Assembly (NCBI RefSeq): GCF_009380215.1
Contig: NZ_WHUG01000002.1
Location: forward strand, 124,001-188,000
DNA from: Rugamonas aquatica
Lineage (GTDB): Bacteria; Pseudomonadota; Gammaproteobacteria; Burkholderiales; Burkholderiaceae_D
Length of the DNA: 64,000 nt
Reading direction: 5' to 3'
The translations under genes were made by a program, and so were the position numbers. This document shows, in pieces, positions 27,865 through 35,894 of the stretch. The notes under the pieces were generated by a model. It was not told the DNA's origin. It did not search any database and saw only the letters and a list, made by a program, of their open reading frames with translations. Position 1 is the first letter of the stretch. Each line of letters opens with the position of its first letter.

Positions 27865-28817
27865 TCATCAAGCTCGATTTCTTCTTCTATGTGCTGGGCG
27901 CGATGCTGCTGCTGGTCGCCTTGATGGCGCTGACCGACAAGCACAATCCCAAGCGCTATTCGAGCGCCTTGTTCTGGGCCTTGTACGCGCTGGCCTACCT
28001 GGCCGGCGACCAGTTGCCGCCGGTGGTCTCGGGCATGCTGGTGGTGGTGATGGCGCTGATCGCCGGCTTTGGCGGCGTCACGCTGGGCCGCTATGGCGAG
28101 CGCACGGCGGAGGAGCGCAAGAGCAGCGCGCAGCGGCTCGGCCACCGGCTGCTGATCCCCGCGCTCATCATCCCGCTCACGACGATGATTGGATCGACCT
28201 TGCTGAAGGACGTGCATCTGGGCGGCCTGCTGCTGCTCGATCCGAAGAACACCACGCTGGTCAGCCTCGGTTGCGGCGCGATGTTCGCGGTGGCCGCCGC
28301 CTGCTGGATGACGCGCTCCACGCCGGTACAGGCGATGCGCGAGGCGCGCCGCCTGACCGACTACCTGGGCTGGGCGGTGGTGCTGCCGCACATGCTGGCG
28401 GTGCTTGGACTGCTGTTCACGGAGGTCGGCATGGGCAAGGCGGTGGCGCATCTGGTCACGTCGTATATCAACCTCGACGTGCGGCTGGCGGCGGTGGCGG
28501 TGTACTGTATCGGCATGGCGCTGTTCACCATCATCATGGGCAACGGCTTCGCGGCCTTCCCGGTGATCGCGGGCGGGGTCGGCATCCCGGTGCTGGTCGG
28601 CGTGTACCACGCCAATCCGGCGGTGATGGCGGCGATCGGCATGTTCAGCGCCTACTGCGGCACCTTGATGACGCCCATGGCCGCGAACTTCAACATCGTG
28701 CCCGCCGCGCTGCTGGAACTGCCCGACAAGAACGCCGTCGTGAAGATACAGGTGGGCACCGCATTGCCGCTATTGCTTGCTAATATAGCACTTCTTTATT
28801 TTCTAATGAACATATGA
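27861..28817 (+). CDS. DUF979 membrane protein
   Basis: A 318-residue polytopic membrane protein, partner of DUF969. The ATG at 27861 follows AGGAGAC and overlaps the DUF969 stop. It has about nine hydrophobic segments, with conserved-looking GNGFAAFPVIAGGVGIPVLV and YCGTLMTPMAANFNIVPAALL, patterns reminiscent of ion-coupled carboxylate carriers. Linkage to pyroglutamyl peptidase suggests transport of pyroglutamate or pyroglutamyl peptides, which is inference. It is separated from pcp by 59 bp. Confidence 0.85.
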   Translation: MIIKLDFFFYVLGAMLLLVALMALTDKHNPKRYSSALFWALYALAYLAGDQLPPVVSGMLVVVMALIAGFGGVTLGRYGERTAEERKSSAQRLGHRLLIPALIIPLTTMIGSTLLKDVHLGGLLLLDPKNTTLVSLGCGAMFAVAAACWMTRSTPVQAMREARRLTDYLGWAVVLPHMLAVLGLLFTEVGMGKAVAHLVTSYINLDVRLAAVAVYCIGMALFTIIMGNGFAAFPVIAGGVGIPVLVGVYHANPAVMAAIGMFSAYCGTLMTPMAANFNIVPAALLELPDKNAVVKIQVGTALPLLLANIALLYFLMNI

Positions 28818-28876
28818 GACGCATGGGACTTGGAGTAGAGTAGCGCACAAATAGCGCAGCAATCGGAGTCCAGTAG

Positions 28877-29527
28877 ATGAAAAAGATAATATTGTTGACG
28901 GGGTTCGAACCGTTTAACAAGGAGACCATCAACCCCTCATGGGAAGCGGTACGCACCCTTCAAGGCTGGCACGAAGGCGACTTCGTGGTCCACGCGCGCC
29001 AGCTGCCGTGCGTGTTCGGCCAGGCCAGCAAGGTGATGCACCAGGCGGTGGAAGAACTGCAGCCCAGCATCGTGATCGCGGTAGGGCAGGCGGGCGGCCG
29101 CGTCGATCTGTCGGTGGAGCGTATCGCCATCAACATCGACGACGCGCCCATCGCCGACAACCAGAAGCGGCAGATCGTCGACCAGCCCATCGTCACCAAC
29201 GGCCCGGCGGCTTACTTTGCCACGCTGCCGATCAAGGCCATCGTGCACGCGCTGCGCGAAGCGGGCTTGCCGTCGTCGGTGTCGCAGACGGCGGGGACTT
29301 ATGTGTGCAACCACGTGTTCTATAGCCTGATGCATCAGGCGCATGAATGGGGTACGACCATGCGCGCCGGCTTCATACACATACCTTACCTGCCGCAGCA
29401 GGCGGCCGCGCATCCGGGTTCGGCCAGCATGAAGCTGGAGGACATGGTCGAAGGCCTGCGCATCGCCATCCGCACCACGCTGGCCCACGATGTGGACATG
29501 CGCGAAGCGGGCGGCGTTACCCACTAA
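28877..29527 (+). CDS. pcp: pyroglutamyl-peptidase I
   Basis: A 216-residue peptidase C15 protein of normal length. It removes N-terminal pyroglutamate from peptides in the cytoplasm. The triad is visible: Glu in RVDLSVERIAIN (about 82), Cys in AGTYVCNHVFYSLMH (about 144) and His in AGFIHIPYLP (about 168); LLTGFEPF opens the family. It follows the DUF969-DUF979 pair on the same strand, a linkage seen in other bacteria, and converges with a LysR regulator gene whose stop is 4 bp away. Confidence 0.95.
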   Translation: MKKIILLTGFEPFNKETINPSWEAVRTLQGWHEGDFVVHARQLPCVFGQASKVMHQAVEELQPSIVIAVGQAGGRVDLSVERIAINIDDAPIADNQKRQIVDQPIVTNGPAAYFATLPIKAIVHALREAGLPSSVSQTAGTYVCNHVFYSLMHQAHEWGTTMRAGFIHIPYLPQQAAAHPGSASMKLEDMVEGLRIAIRTTLAHDVDMREAGGVTH

Positions 29528-29531
29528 GCCC

Positions 29532-30440
29532 TTACACCCCGGGCTTTACCGGGTTGAGGATGTTCAGGAAAGCCCGCACCACCGGCGCGTCGTCCAGCGT
29601 GGTGTAGGTGATGTACAGATTCGCCGACGGCGGATTGGTACGGATCGGCAGGAACACCACGCCCGGCCAGCCGATGCGGCTGGTGGTCTCCGGCAGCAGC
29701 GCCACTCCCAGGCCCGCACCCACCATCGCCAGCAACGTCTGCGGCTCGGACGCTTCCTGGAATATCGTCGGCTGGAAGCCGGCCTTCACACAGCATTGAA
29801 TCAGATAGCGCGGGAAGGACGACTTGTCCAGCGCCAGCGTCAGCATCGGCTCGTCGGCGATGTCGGTCAGCTCGATCGCTTCTTCCTTGGCCAGCGGGTG
29901 ATGCTCGTTGATGGCCACGCACACGTCCTCGCGGAAGCACAGTTCCTGGCGCAGGTTGTCGTTTTTCAGATCGTCCTCGTCCAGCTTGGGCTCGCGCCAG
30001 AAGCCGACGTCGATCTGCTTGGCGCGCAGCGCGTCGTACTGCAGCGTCGGACCCAGTTCGTGCAGGGTCCAGCTCACGCGCGGGAACTTGGTCTGGAACT
30101 CTTCCAGCAAACTCGGGATCGGCCCCCACATCGCCGAGCCGACGATGCCCACCCGCAGCCGTCCCACTTCGCCGCGGTCGATCTGGCGGATGGTGTCGAT
30201 GGTCATGCGCATCTTGCCCAGCAGGTCGGACGCTTCGCTCATCAAGGCCTTGCCCGCCACCGTCAGCTCGAAGGTGCGGGTGGTGCGGGCGAACAGCTTG
30301 ACGCCCAGTTCACTCTCCAGCTTCATGATCTGCTGGCTCAAAGGCGGCTGCGAAATGTGCAGGCGCTCGGCGGCGCGGCTGAAACTCTTTTCTTCTGCGA
30401 CGGCGAGGAAGTACTTTAGTTGTTTCAGATCGATGGACAT
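29532..30440 (-). CDS. LysR-family transcriptional regulator
   Basis: A 302-residue LysR regulator. The N-terminal helix-turn-helix is standard (LKQLKYFLAVAEEKSFSRAA, then HISQPPLSQQIMKLE). The effector domain has GRLRVGIVGSAMW, the DVGFWREPKLDEDD loop typical of the BenM/CatM-like branch, and LLAMVGAGLGVALLPE. I take the ATG at 30440; an upstream in-frame start at 30494 would overlap psuG. It lies 28 bp after psuG on the same strand, so it may belong to a psuK-psuG-lysR transcript rather than to pcp, with which it converges. Its target is unknown. Confidence 0.9.
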   Translation of the reverse strand: MSIDLKQLKYFLAVAEEKSFSRAAERLHISQPPLSQQIMKLESELGVKLFARTTRTFELTVAGKALMSEASDLLGKMRMTIDTIRQIDRGEVGRLRVGIVGSAMWGPIPSLLEEFQTKFPRVSWTLHELGPTLQYDALRAKQIDVGFWREPKLDEDDLKNDNLRQELCFREDVCVAINEHHPLAKEEAIELTDIADEPMLTLALDKSSFPRYLIQCCVKAGFQPTIFQEASEPQTLLAMVGAGLGVALLPETTSRIGWPGVVFLPIRTNPPSANLYITYTTLDDAPVVRAFLNILNPVKPGV

Positions 30441-30468
30441 GGCGTTCTTTGGGCGATGTGGTTCGAAG

Positions 30469-31380
30469 TCAGTGTGCCAGCATGGCCACCGCAAGGGCGG
30501 CGCCGCAGCGGGCGTTGTTCTTCACCAGTGCGATGTTGGTCGCCAGGCTGCGGCCTTCGGTCAGCTGCTTGATGCGGGACAGCAGGAAGGGCGTGACGTT
30601 CTTGCCGGTGACGCCTTGCGCATCGGCTTCCTGCAAGGCCTGCGCGGTGATGGCGTCGATCTCCGCCTTCGGCATCGCCTCGTCGGCCGGCACCGGATTG
30701 CTGACCACCACGCCGCCCCTGAGGCCCAGCTGCCACTTGGTGTGGATGAAGGCCGCCTGCTCGGCCGCCGTGTCGAGCTGGAAGTCGGCGTTGAAGCCGC
30801 TCTCGCGCGTGAAGAAGGCGGGGAAACCGCGCTGGCCCACGCTGACCACCGGCACGCCGTGGGTCTCCAGGTATTCCAGCGTCAGGCCGATGTCGAGGAT
30901 GGACTTGACGCCGGCGCACACCACCGCCACCGAAGTCTGCGCCAGTTCCTGCAAATCGGCCGAGATATCGAAGCTGGTCTCGGCGCCACGGTGCACGCCG
31001 CCGATGCCGCCGGTGACGAACACGGAGATGCCGGCCAGTTCGGCGCAGATCATGGTGGCCGCCACGGTGGTCGCGCCCAGCTTCGATTGCGACAGCACGT
31101 AGGGCAGGTCGCGGCGGCTGACCTTCATGGCGTCGGGCGAGGTGCCCAGCAGTTCCAGCTGTTCTTCCGACAGGCCGATGCAGATCTTGCCGCCGATGAT
31201 GGCGATGGTGGCCGGCACGGCGCCGCCGTCGCGGATGATCTGTTCGACTTCACGCGCCATCTGCACGTTCTGCGGATACGGCATGCCGTGCGAGATGATG
31301 GTCGATTCCAGCGCGACGATGGCTTTGCCGGCGGCGCGGGCGGCCGCTACTTCGGGCGAGAAGAGGAGGTATTGGTGCAT
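30469..31380 (-). CDS. psuG: pseudouridine-5'-phosphate glycosidase
   Basis: A 303-residue PsuG (indigoidine synthase A-like) enzyme that cleaves pseudouridine 5'-phosphate to uracil plus ribose 5-phosphate. Typical segments are [32 protein letters not shown], the [20 protein letters not shown] active-site region with its lysine, [12 protein letters not shown] and [10 protein letters not shown]. The ATG at 31380 has AAGGAA upstream. It starts 11 bp after the kinase gene, giving the two-step psuK-psuG pathway; the uracil made can enter the pyrimidine operon at 48.5-59.4 kb. Confidence 0.95.
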   Translation of the reverse strand: MHQYLLFSPEVAAARAAGKAIVALESTIISHGMPYPQNVQMAREVEQIIRDGGAVPATIAIIGGKICIGLSEEQLELLGTSPDAMKVSRRDLPYVLSQSKLGATTVAATMICAELAGISVFVTGGIGGVHRGAETSFDISADLQELAQTSVAVVCAGVKSILDIGLTLEYLETHGVPVVSVGQRGFPAFFTRESGFNADFQLDTAAEQAAFIHTKWQLGLRGGVVVSNPVPADEAMPKAEIDAITAQALQEADAQGVTGKNVTPFLLSRIKQLTEGRSLATNIALVKNNARCGAALAVAMLAH

Positions 31381-31391
31381 GGTGTGATTCC

Positions 31392-32573
31392 TTATGCCTT
31401 GTTGGGGAAGAGCGGCGGGTTGTATTCCGCCGACAGGTCGAAGTCGTGGATCTCGTCGAGGACATCGGCGGCCAGCATCGGCGAGACGGTTTCCTGGGAT
31501 TCGAGCGTCATCGCTGCCACCTTCAGGCCACGGCGGCAGGCCAGCGTCAGGTCCTGGCTGCCTTGATACAGCGACCAGCAGACGGCGGCCGAGAAGGCGT
31601 CGCCGGCGCCGGTGACGTCGACCACGTCCACCTGGTGCGCGGCCAGCCATACAAGCTCGCCGTCGCGGGTGTGGAACACGCCCTGGCTGCCGCAGGTGAC
31701 GATGACATCCTGCGCGCCCTGGGCCTGCACTTCGCGGCAGGCGGCGCGCACGTCGGCCTCGGTCGGCAGGGTGCGGCCGGCGCGGGTTTCCAGTTCGCCG
31801 CGATTGAGGATCAGCAGGCGCAGGCCTTTCAGGTCGGCCGGCAGGCGCGCCATCTTCGGCTGCGACACGGCCACGATCACCAGCGGCACATTGTCGGTGC
31901 GGGCGTTATCGAGCAGCAGGGCGATGCTGTCGGCCGGCAGATTCAGGTCGACCACCGTCATCGCGGCGGCGGAGCGCTGCGGCTGGCGGCTGGCCAGGAA
32001 CTCCGGCGTGAGGCGGTCGTACAGCGCCATGTCGGCAAGCGCCACCACCATTTCGCCGGCGTCGTCGAGGATGGCGGTATAGGTGCCGGTGGGCGTGTCG
32101 GGCAGTTTCAGGCTGCCGCGCGTGTCGATGCCGGCGCGTTCCGCGTGGTCCTGCAGGCTGCGGCCTGCGACATCGTCGCCCAGCGCGGTCAGCAGCGCGG
32201 TCGGCAGGTTCAGGCGCGACAGGTTCTCGGCGATGTTGCGCGCCACACCGCCGTAGACTTCCTCGGCGGTGGCGGGATTGGAGGTGCCCAGCTGCATGGG
32301 GGCGATGGTGCGCAGCTTGCGGTCCAGGTTGGCGGCGCCTATGCACATCACCGGGCGCTTGTCCGGCAACACGTAGGCGCGGCCCAGCAGCCGCCGTTCG
32401 CGTATCAGGCCGGCGATGTGGCCGGCCACGGCGGAGCGCGACAGACGCAGTTCCACCGCCAGATCCTGCTGGGAGATAAAGGGGTTGGCGCGGATCAGCT
32501 GGTAGAGCTGGTCCTTCTTGGAGGAGTCGGTCACGGGGTACTCGCTAAAACATTTGTCCATCATGGTAAACAT
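31392..32573 (-). CDS. psuK: pseudouridine kinase with N-terminal helix-turn-helix
   Basis: A 393-residue protein: an N-terminal winged-helix-like segment ([20 protein letters not shown], then [11 protein letters not shown], about 22-60) joined to a PfkB-family sugar/nucleoside kinase. The kinase part starts [14 protein letters not shown], has [14 protein letters not shown], and ends with the PfkB signature [14 protein letters not shown] holding the catalytic Asp. It phosphorylates pseudouridine from RNA turnover. The HTH-kinase fusion also occurs in E. coli PsuK. Starts at 32573, 32564 or 32561 are possible, none with a good ribosome site. It is divergent from xapA, so both share a control region. 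Confidence 0.88.
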   Translation of the reverse strand: MFTMMDKCFSEYPVTDSSKKDQLYQLIRANPFISQQDLAVELRLSRSAVAGHIAGLIRERRLLGRAYVLPDKRPVMCIGAANLDRKLRTIAPMQLGTSNPATAEEVYGGVARNIAENLSRLNLPTALLTALGDDVAGRSLQDHAERAGIDTRGSLKLPDTPTGTYTAILDDAGEMVVALADMALYDRLTPEFLASRQPQRSAAAMTVVDLNLPADSIALLLDNARTDNVPLVIVAVSQPKMARLPADLKGLRLLILNRGELETRAGRTLPTEADVRAACREVQAQGAQDVIVTCGSQGVFHTRDGELVWLAAHQVDVVDVTGAGDAFSAAVCWSLYQGSQDLTLACRRGLKVAAMTLESQETVSPMLAADVLDEIHDFDLSAEYNPPLFPNKA

Positions 32574-32577
32574 TTGT
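32548..32577. promoter_or_regulatory. 20-bp spaced direct repeat at the psuK start
   Basis: AAACATTTGT occurs at 32548-32557 and again at 32568-32577, exactly two helical turns apart, overlapping the first codons of psuK. AATCAAG (32581-32587) with CTTGATT (32615-32621) forms an adjacent 7-bp inverted pair. Either could bind a regulator; spacing is the only support. Confidence 0.35.
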
Positions 32578-32621
32578 TCAAATCAAGTCAATCACGCACG
32601 GCGGCTAAGTTTGCCTTGATT

Positions 32622-32627
32622 TATAAT
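32622..32627 (+). promoter_or_regulatory. -10 element of the xapA promoter
   Basis: A perfect TATAAT with no recognisable -35 at 16-18 bp. The expected start site (about 32634) would place the TTTATAC-N7-GTATAAA palindrome across the initially transcribed bases, a typical repressor position. The missing -35 suggests an activator is also needed. Confidence 0.45.
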
Positions 32628-32631
32628 ACCG

Positions 32632-32690
32632 CCGATTTATACGAGTTTTGTATAAATGCTTAAGAAAAATGGTATTTGCCATACATATAG
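32632..32690 (-). promoter_or_regulatory. conserved 59-bp element, copy at xapA; contains perfect palindrome
   Basis: The reverse complement aligns without gaps to 23845-23903 (43/59 identical by hand). It contains TTTATAC (32636-32642), 7-bp spacer, GTATAAA (32650-32656), a perfect inverted repeat. In the other copy the outer-to-spacer pair C-G is replaced by T-A, keeping symmetry. It lies 56-114 bp before the xapA start codon. Confidence 0.65.
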
Positions 32691-32745
32691 AGGATGATGC
32701 ATAGTGTCAGCTTCCCCAGCCACAACAGAAAAACAGAGGATAACC

Positions 32746-33585
32746 ATGTCTAATAATTCCCCATTCCAGGCAGCTGACATCATTCGCGCCCGTATCCCTG
32801 CTGGCTTCAAGCCGCGTATCGCAATGATTCTGGGTTCCGGCCTGGGCGTGCTGGCGGAACAAATGACCGACGCGGTCACGATCAGCTTCAACGAACTGCC
32901 AGGCTTCCCGATCAGCACCGTGCACGGCCACGCCGGTGAACTGGTGATCGGAACCCTGTCGGGCGTATCGGTGGTGTGCATGAAGGGCCGCGGCCACGTC
33001 TACGAAGGCTACGGCCTGGGCGTGATGACCAGCGCCGTGCGCACCATGAAGCTGCTGGGCTGCGAAATGCTGTTCGTGACCAACGCCGCAGGTTCGCTGC
33101 GCACCGAAGTCGACGCGGGCTCGCTGGTGGCGCTGACCGACCATATCAACTACCTGCCGGGCACCCCGATGATGGGCCCGAACGACGAACGCTTCGGCCC
33201 GCGCTTCTTCAGCATGGCCAACGCCTACGACGCCGACCTGCGCGCGCTGCTGCACACCTCGGCCAAAGAGAAGAACGTCACCCTGCACGACGGCGTCTAC
33301 ATCGCCTACGCCGGTCCTAACTTCGAGACCCCTGCCGAAATCCGCGCCTTCAAGACGCTGGGTGCGGACATGGTCGGCATGTCGGTGGTGCCGGAAGTGG
33401 TGTCGGCGCGTCACTGCGGCCTGAAAGTGGTTGGCGTGTCGGCCATCACCAACCTGGCGGAAGGCCTGTCGCCGTTCCCGCTGTCGCACGAGCAGACCCT
33501 GAAATACGCGGCTGTCGCAGCGACCTCGCTGATCGAAGTGATCCTGGGCTTCCTGGCCAACGTAGCCAAAACGCCGCAAGCGTAA
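32746..33585 (+). CDS. xapA: purine-nucleoside phosphorylase, xanthosine phosphorylase type
   Basis: A 279-residue trimeric-class (PNP-II) phosphorylase, closely matching the E. coli XapA pattern: MILGSGLGVLAEQ, LPGFPISTVHGHAGELV, VVCMKGRGHVYEGYG, LFVTNAAGSLR, GPNFETPAEIR and GMSVVPEVVSARHCGLKVV. It splits inosine, guanosine, xanthosine and the deoxy forms to base plus (deoxy)ribose-1-phosphate. The ATG at 32746 has AGAGGA upstream; the in-frame GTG at 32704 is less likely. First gene of the nucleoside operon, separated from deoB by a terminator and a repeat element. Confidence 0.94.
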   Translation: MSNNSPFQAADIIRARIPAGFKPRIAMILGSGLGVLAEQMTDAVTISFNELPGFPISTVHGHAGELVIGTLSGVSVVCMKGRGHVYEGYGLGVMTSAVRTMKLLGCEMLFVTNAAGSLRTEVDAGSLVALTDHINYLPGTPMMGPNDERFGPRFFSMANAYDADLRALLHTSAKEKNVTLHDGVYIAYAGPNFETPAEIRAFKTLGADMVGMSVVPEVVSARHCGLKVVGVSAITNLAEGLSPFPLSHEQTLKYAAVAATSLIEVILGFLANVAKTPQA

Positions 33586-33594
33586 GATTCCCGA

Positions 33595-33617
33595 GGGGCG
33601 GCTGGACCGCCCCTTTT
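33595..33617 (+). terminator. intrinsic terminator between xapA and deoB
   Basis: GGGGCGG-CTGGA-CCGCCCC followed directly by TTTT, nine bases after the xapA stop. A classical rho-independent shape inside an otherwise collinear operon. Confidence 0.8.
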
Positions 33618-33630
33618 GCATTGTTAACGC

Positions 33631-33709
33631 GTCATTCCCGCGCAGGCGGGAATCCATACTGAGCTGGCTTGGATACTCAGCATGGGTCCCCGCTTCCGCG
33701 AGGACGACG
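33631..33709. repeat. 79-bp dRS3-like inverted-repeat element, copy A
   Basis: Left arm GTCATTCCCGCGCAGGCGGG then AATCCAT (33631-33657), 24-nt spacer, right arm 33682-33709. The left arm contains ATTCCC-N8-GGGAAT, the form of the neisserial dRS3 repeat. The right arm is a variant subtype (GTCCCCGC...GCGAGGAC) that still folds. Same length as the copies at 38301 and 39748. It separates the xapA terminator from deoB. Confidence 0.8.
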
Positions 33710-33726
33710 GAACCGGAGTAATCATC

Positions 33727-34920
33727 ATGAAACGCGCATTTATCCTCTTGCTCGATTCGTTTGGTTTGGGCGCCACGCCCGATGCCGCGAAGTACAACGA
33801 CGTCGGCGCCAACACCTTCGGCCACATCGCCGAGTGGGCCGCCAAAAACGGCACGCCGATGTCGCTGCCGACCATGGAAAAACTGGGCTTGGCCGCTGCC
33901 GCCCATACCGCCAGCGGCCAGTGGGCTGCCGGCTTTGAACAGCGCGACGGCTTCACCGCCGCCTACGGCGCGGCGCGCGAGCGCTCGACCGGCAAGGACA
34001 CGCAGTCCGGCCACTGGGAAATCGCCGGCGTGCCGGTGGAATTCGACTGGGGCTACTTCCCGAAAACCGTGCCGTCGTTCCCGGCCGAGCTGACCGCCAA
34101 GCTGCAGGAACTGGCCGGCGTGCCGGGCTTCCTCGGCGACTGCCACGCATCGGGCACGGAGATCATCAACAAGCACGGCGACGAGCATGTCGCCAGCGGC
34201 AAGCCTATCATCTACACCTCCGCCGACTCGGTGCTGCAGATCGCTGCGCACGAAGAATCGTTCGGCCTGGAGCGCCTGTATGAAATCTGCGAGATCGCCT
34301 TCAAGCTGGTCGAGCCATACAACATCGGCCGCGTGATCGCGCGTCCGTTCGTCGGCGCCAACGGCAACTACACCCGCACCACCAACCGTCACGACTACGC
34401 GGTCGCACCGCCGGCGCCTACGCTGCTGGACCACGTGAAGAACGACGGCGGCGAAGTCATCGCCCTCGGCAAAATCAGCGACATCTTCGCGACCCAAGGC
34501 GTATCGCGCCTGGTCAAGGGCAAGGACAATATGGCGCTGTTCGACGCGCTGATGAAGGTGGAAGAAGAAGCCGGCGACAAGTCGCTGACCTTCGTGAACT
34601 TCGTCGACTTCGACCAGGCCTTCGGCCATCGCCGTGACGTTACCGGCTACTCGAACGCGCTGCACGAGATGGACGCGCGCCTGCCGGAGTTCATCGCCAA
34701 GCTGAAAGAGGGCGACCTGGTGGTGATCACCGCCGATCATGGCTGCGATCCGACCTGGCCTGGCTCCGACCACACCCGTGAACACATCCCGATGATCTTC
34801 TTCGGCCCGGGCGTGAAGGCGCAGCAGCTGCCGATCTCCGAAACCTTCTCCGACATCGGCCAGACCCTGGCCCATCACCTCGGCGTCAAACCACTTTCCC
34901 ACGGAAGCAATCTGTTATGA
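33727..34920 (+). CDS. deoB: phosphopentomutase
   Basis: A 397-residue phosphopentomutase of the alkaline-phosphatase superfamily, interconverting (deoxy)ribose-1-phosphate and -5-phosphate. Metal and nucleophile motifs are present: LLLDSFGLG (Asp about 10), GKDTQSGHWEIAG with the phosphothreonine region, VNFVDFDQAFGHRRDV and ITADHGCDPTWPGSDHTRE. The ATG at 33727 (GGAG upstream) is preferred; an in-frame start at 33682 would translate the repeat element as MGPRFREDD. The stop overlaps the deoC start (ATGA). Confidence 0.95.
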   Translation: MKRAFILLLDSFGLGATPDAAKYNDVGANTFGHIAEWAAKNGTPMSLPTMEKLGLAAAAHTASGQWAAGFEQRDGFTAAYGAARERSTGKDTQSGHWEIAGVPVEFDWGYFPKTVPSFPAELTAKLQELAGVPGFLGDCHASGTEIINKHGDEHVASGKPIIYTSADSVLQIAAHEESFGLERLYEICEIAFKLVEPYNIGRVIARPFVGANGNYTRTTNRHDYAVAPPAPTLLDHVKNDGGEVIALGKISDIFATQGVSRLVKGKDNMALFDALMKVEEEAGDKSLTFVNFVDFDQAFGHRRDVTGYSNALHEMDARLPEFIAKLKEGDLVVITADHGCDPTWPGSDHTREHIPMIFFGPGVKAQQLPISETFSDIGQTLAHHLGVKPLSHGSNLL

Positions 34921-35879
34921 GCATCATCACCGATTTCAAGCGCAATGAAGCCGTCCCGCTGGACCTGGGCTGGATCAATCACATCCACATCAACAAGAGC
35001 GCGGCCGACCGCCGCGCCGCCAGTCTGGCGAACCGCCGCACGGTGAAGAAGGAATTCCAGGCCGCCTGGCTGGTCAAGGCCATCGGTCTGATCGACCTGA
35101 CCACGCTGTCCGGCGACGATACGCCGGGCCGCGTCGAGCGCCTGTGCATGAAGGCCATGCGTCCGCTGCGTTCGGACCTGGTCGAGGCACTGGGCCTGCA
35201 AGACTACAAGCTGACCACCGGCGCCGTCTGCGTGTACCACGAGATGATCAAGCCGGCGACCCAGGTGCTGCAAGGCCGCCTGCCTATCGCCGCCGTGTCG
35301 ACCGGCTTCCCGGCTGGCTTGACCAGTATGGAAACCAAGGTGCGCGAGATTGAATTGTCGGTGGCCGCGGGCGCGACCGAGATTGACATCGTCATCACCC
35401 GCCAGCACGTTTTGACGGGCAACTGGCAAGCGCTGTACGACGAGATGCTGGCTTACCGCAAGGCTTGCGGCGAAGCGCACGTCAAGGCGATTCTGGCGAC
35501 CGGTGAACTGGTCACGCTGGAAAACGTGGCCAAGGCTTCGTGGGTTTGCATGATGGCCGGCGCGGACTTCATCAAGACCTCCACCGGCAAAGAGCCGGTC
35601 AACGCGACGATCCCGGTATCGCTGACGATGGTGCGCGCGATTCGCGACTACCACGAGCAGACCGGCTTCAAGATCGGCTACAAGCCGGCGGGTGGCGTCG
35701 GCACGGCCAAGGCCGCGCTGCAGTACCTGTCGCTGATGAAGGAAGAACTGGGCAACGAGTGGCTGGAGCCACACCTGTTCCGCATCGGCGCATCCAGCCT
35801 GCTGACCGACATCGAACGCCAGCTTGAGCACTATGTGACCGGCAACTACTCCGCCGCACATCGCCACGCGCAACCTTAA
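34917..35879 (+). CDS. deoC: deoxyribose-phosphate aldolase
   Basis: A 320-residue class I aldolase splitting 2-deoxyribose-5-phosphate to glyceraldehyde-3-phosphate and acetaldehyde. Catalytic lysines are in HVKAILATGE (about 190) and DFIKTSTGKE (Lys about 220), with IGYKPAGGVGT for phosphate binding. It is about 60 residues longer than the E. coli enzyme, with an N-terminal extension like that of eukaryotic-type DERA (about 318 residues). It overlaps deoB by four bases and is followed 15 bp later by an aldehyde dehydrogenase that can use its acetaldehyde product. Confidence 0.95.
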   Translation: MSIITDFKRNEAVPLDLGWINHIHINKSAADRRAASLANRRTVKKEFQAAWLVKAIGLIDLTTLSGDDTPGRVERLCMKAMRPLRSDLVEALGLQDYKLTTGAVCVYHEMIKPATQVLQGRLPIAAVSTGFPAGLTSMETKVREIELSVAAGATEIDIVITRQHVLTGNWQALYDEMLAYRKACGEAHVKAILATGELVTLENVAKASWVCMMAGADFIKTSTGKEPVNATIPVSLTMVRAIRDYHEQTGFKIGYKPAGGVGTAKAALQYLSLMKEELGNEWLEPHLFRIGASSLLTDIERQLEHYVTGNYSAAHRHAQP

Positions 35880-35894
35880 GAATACGGACACGTT

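Noticed and set aside
28627..28817. Frameshifted or extended start of DUF979 reaching back into DUF969 (a longer frame opens at 27174)
   Set aside because: The upstream part is an out-of-frame shadow of DUF969; ATG 27861 has an AGGAG site and the usual ATGA overlap.
33682..33726. N-terminal extension of deoB beginning MGPRFREDD
   Set aside because: This peptide is simply the translation of the right arm of repeat copy A; the ATG at 33727 has the ribosome site and begins at the family's N-terminus.
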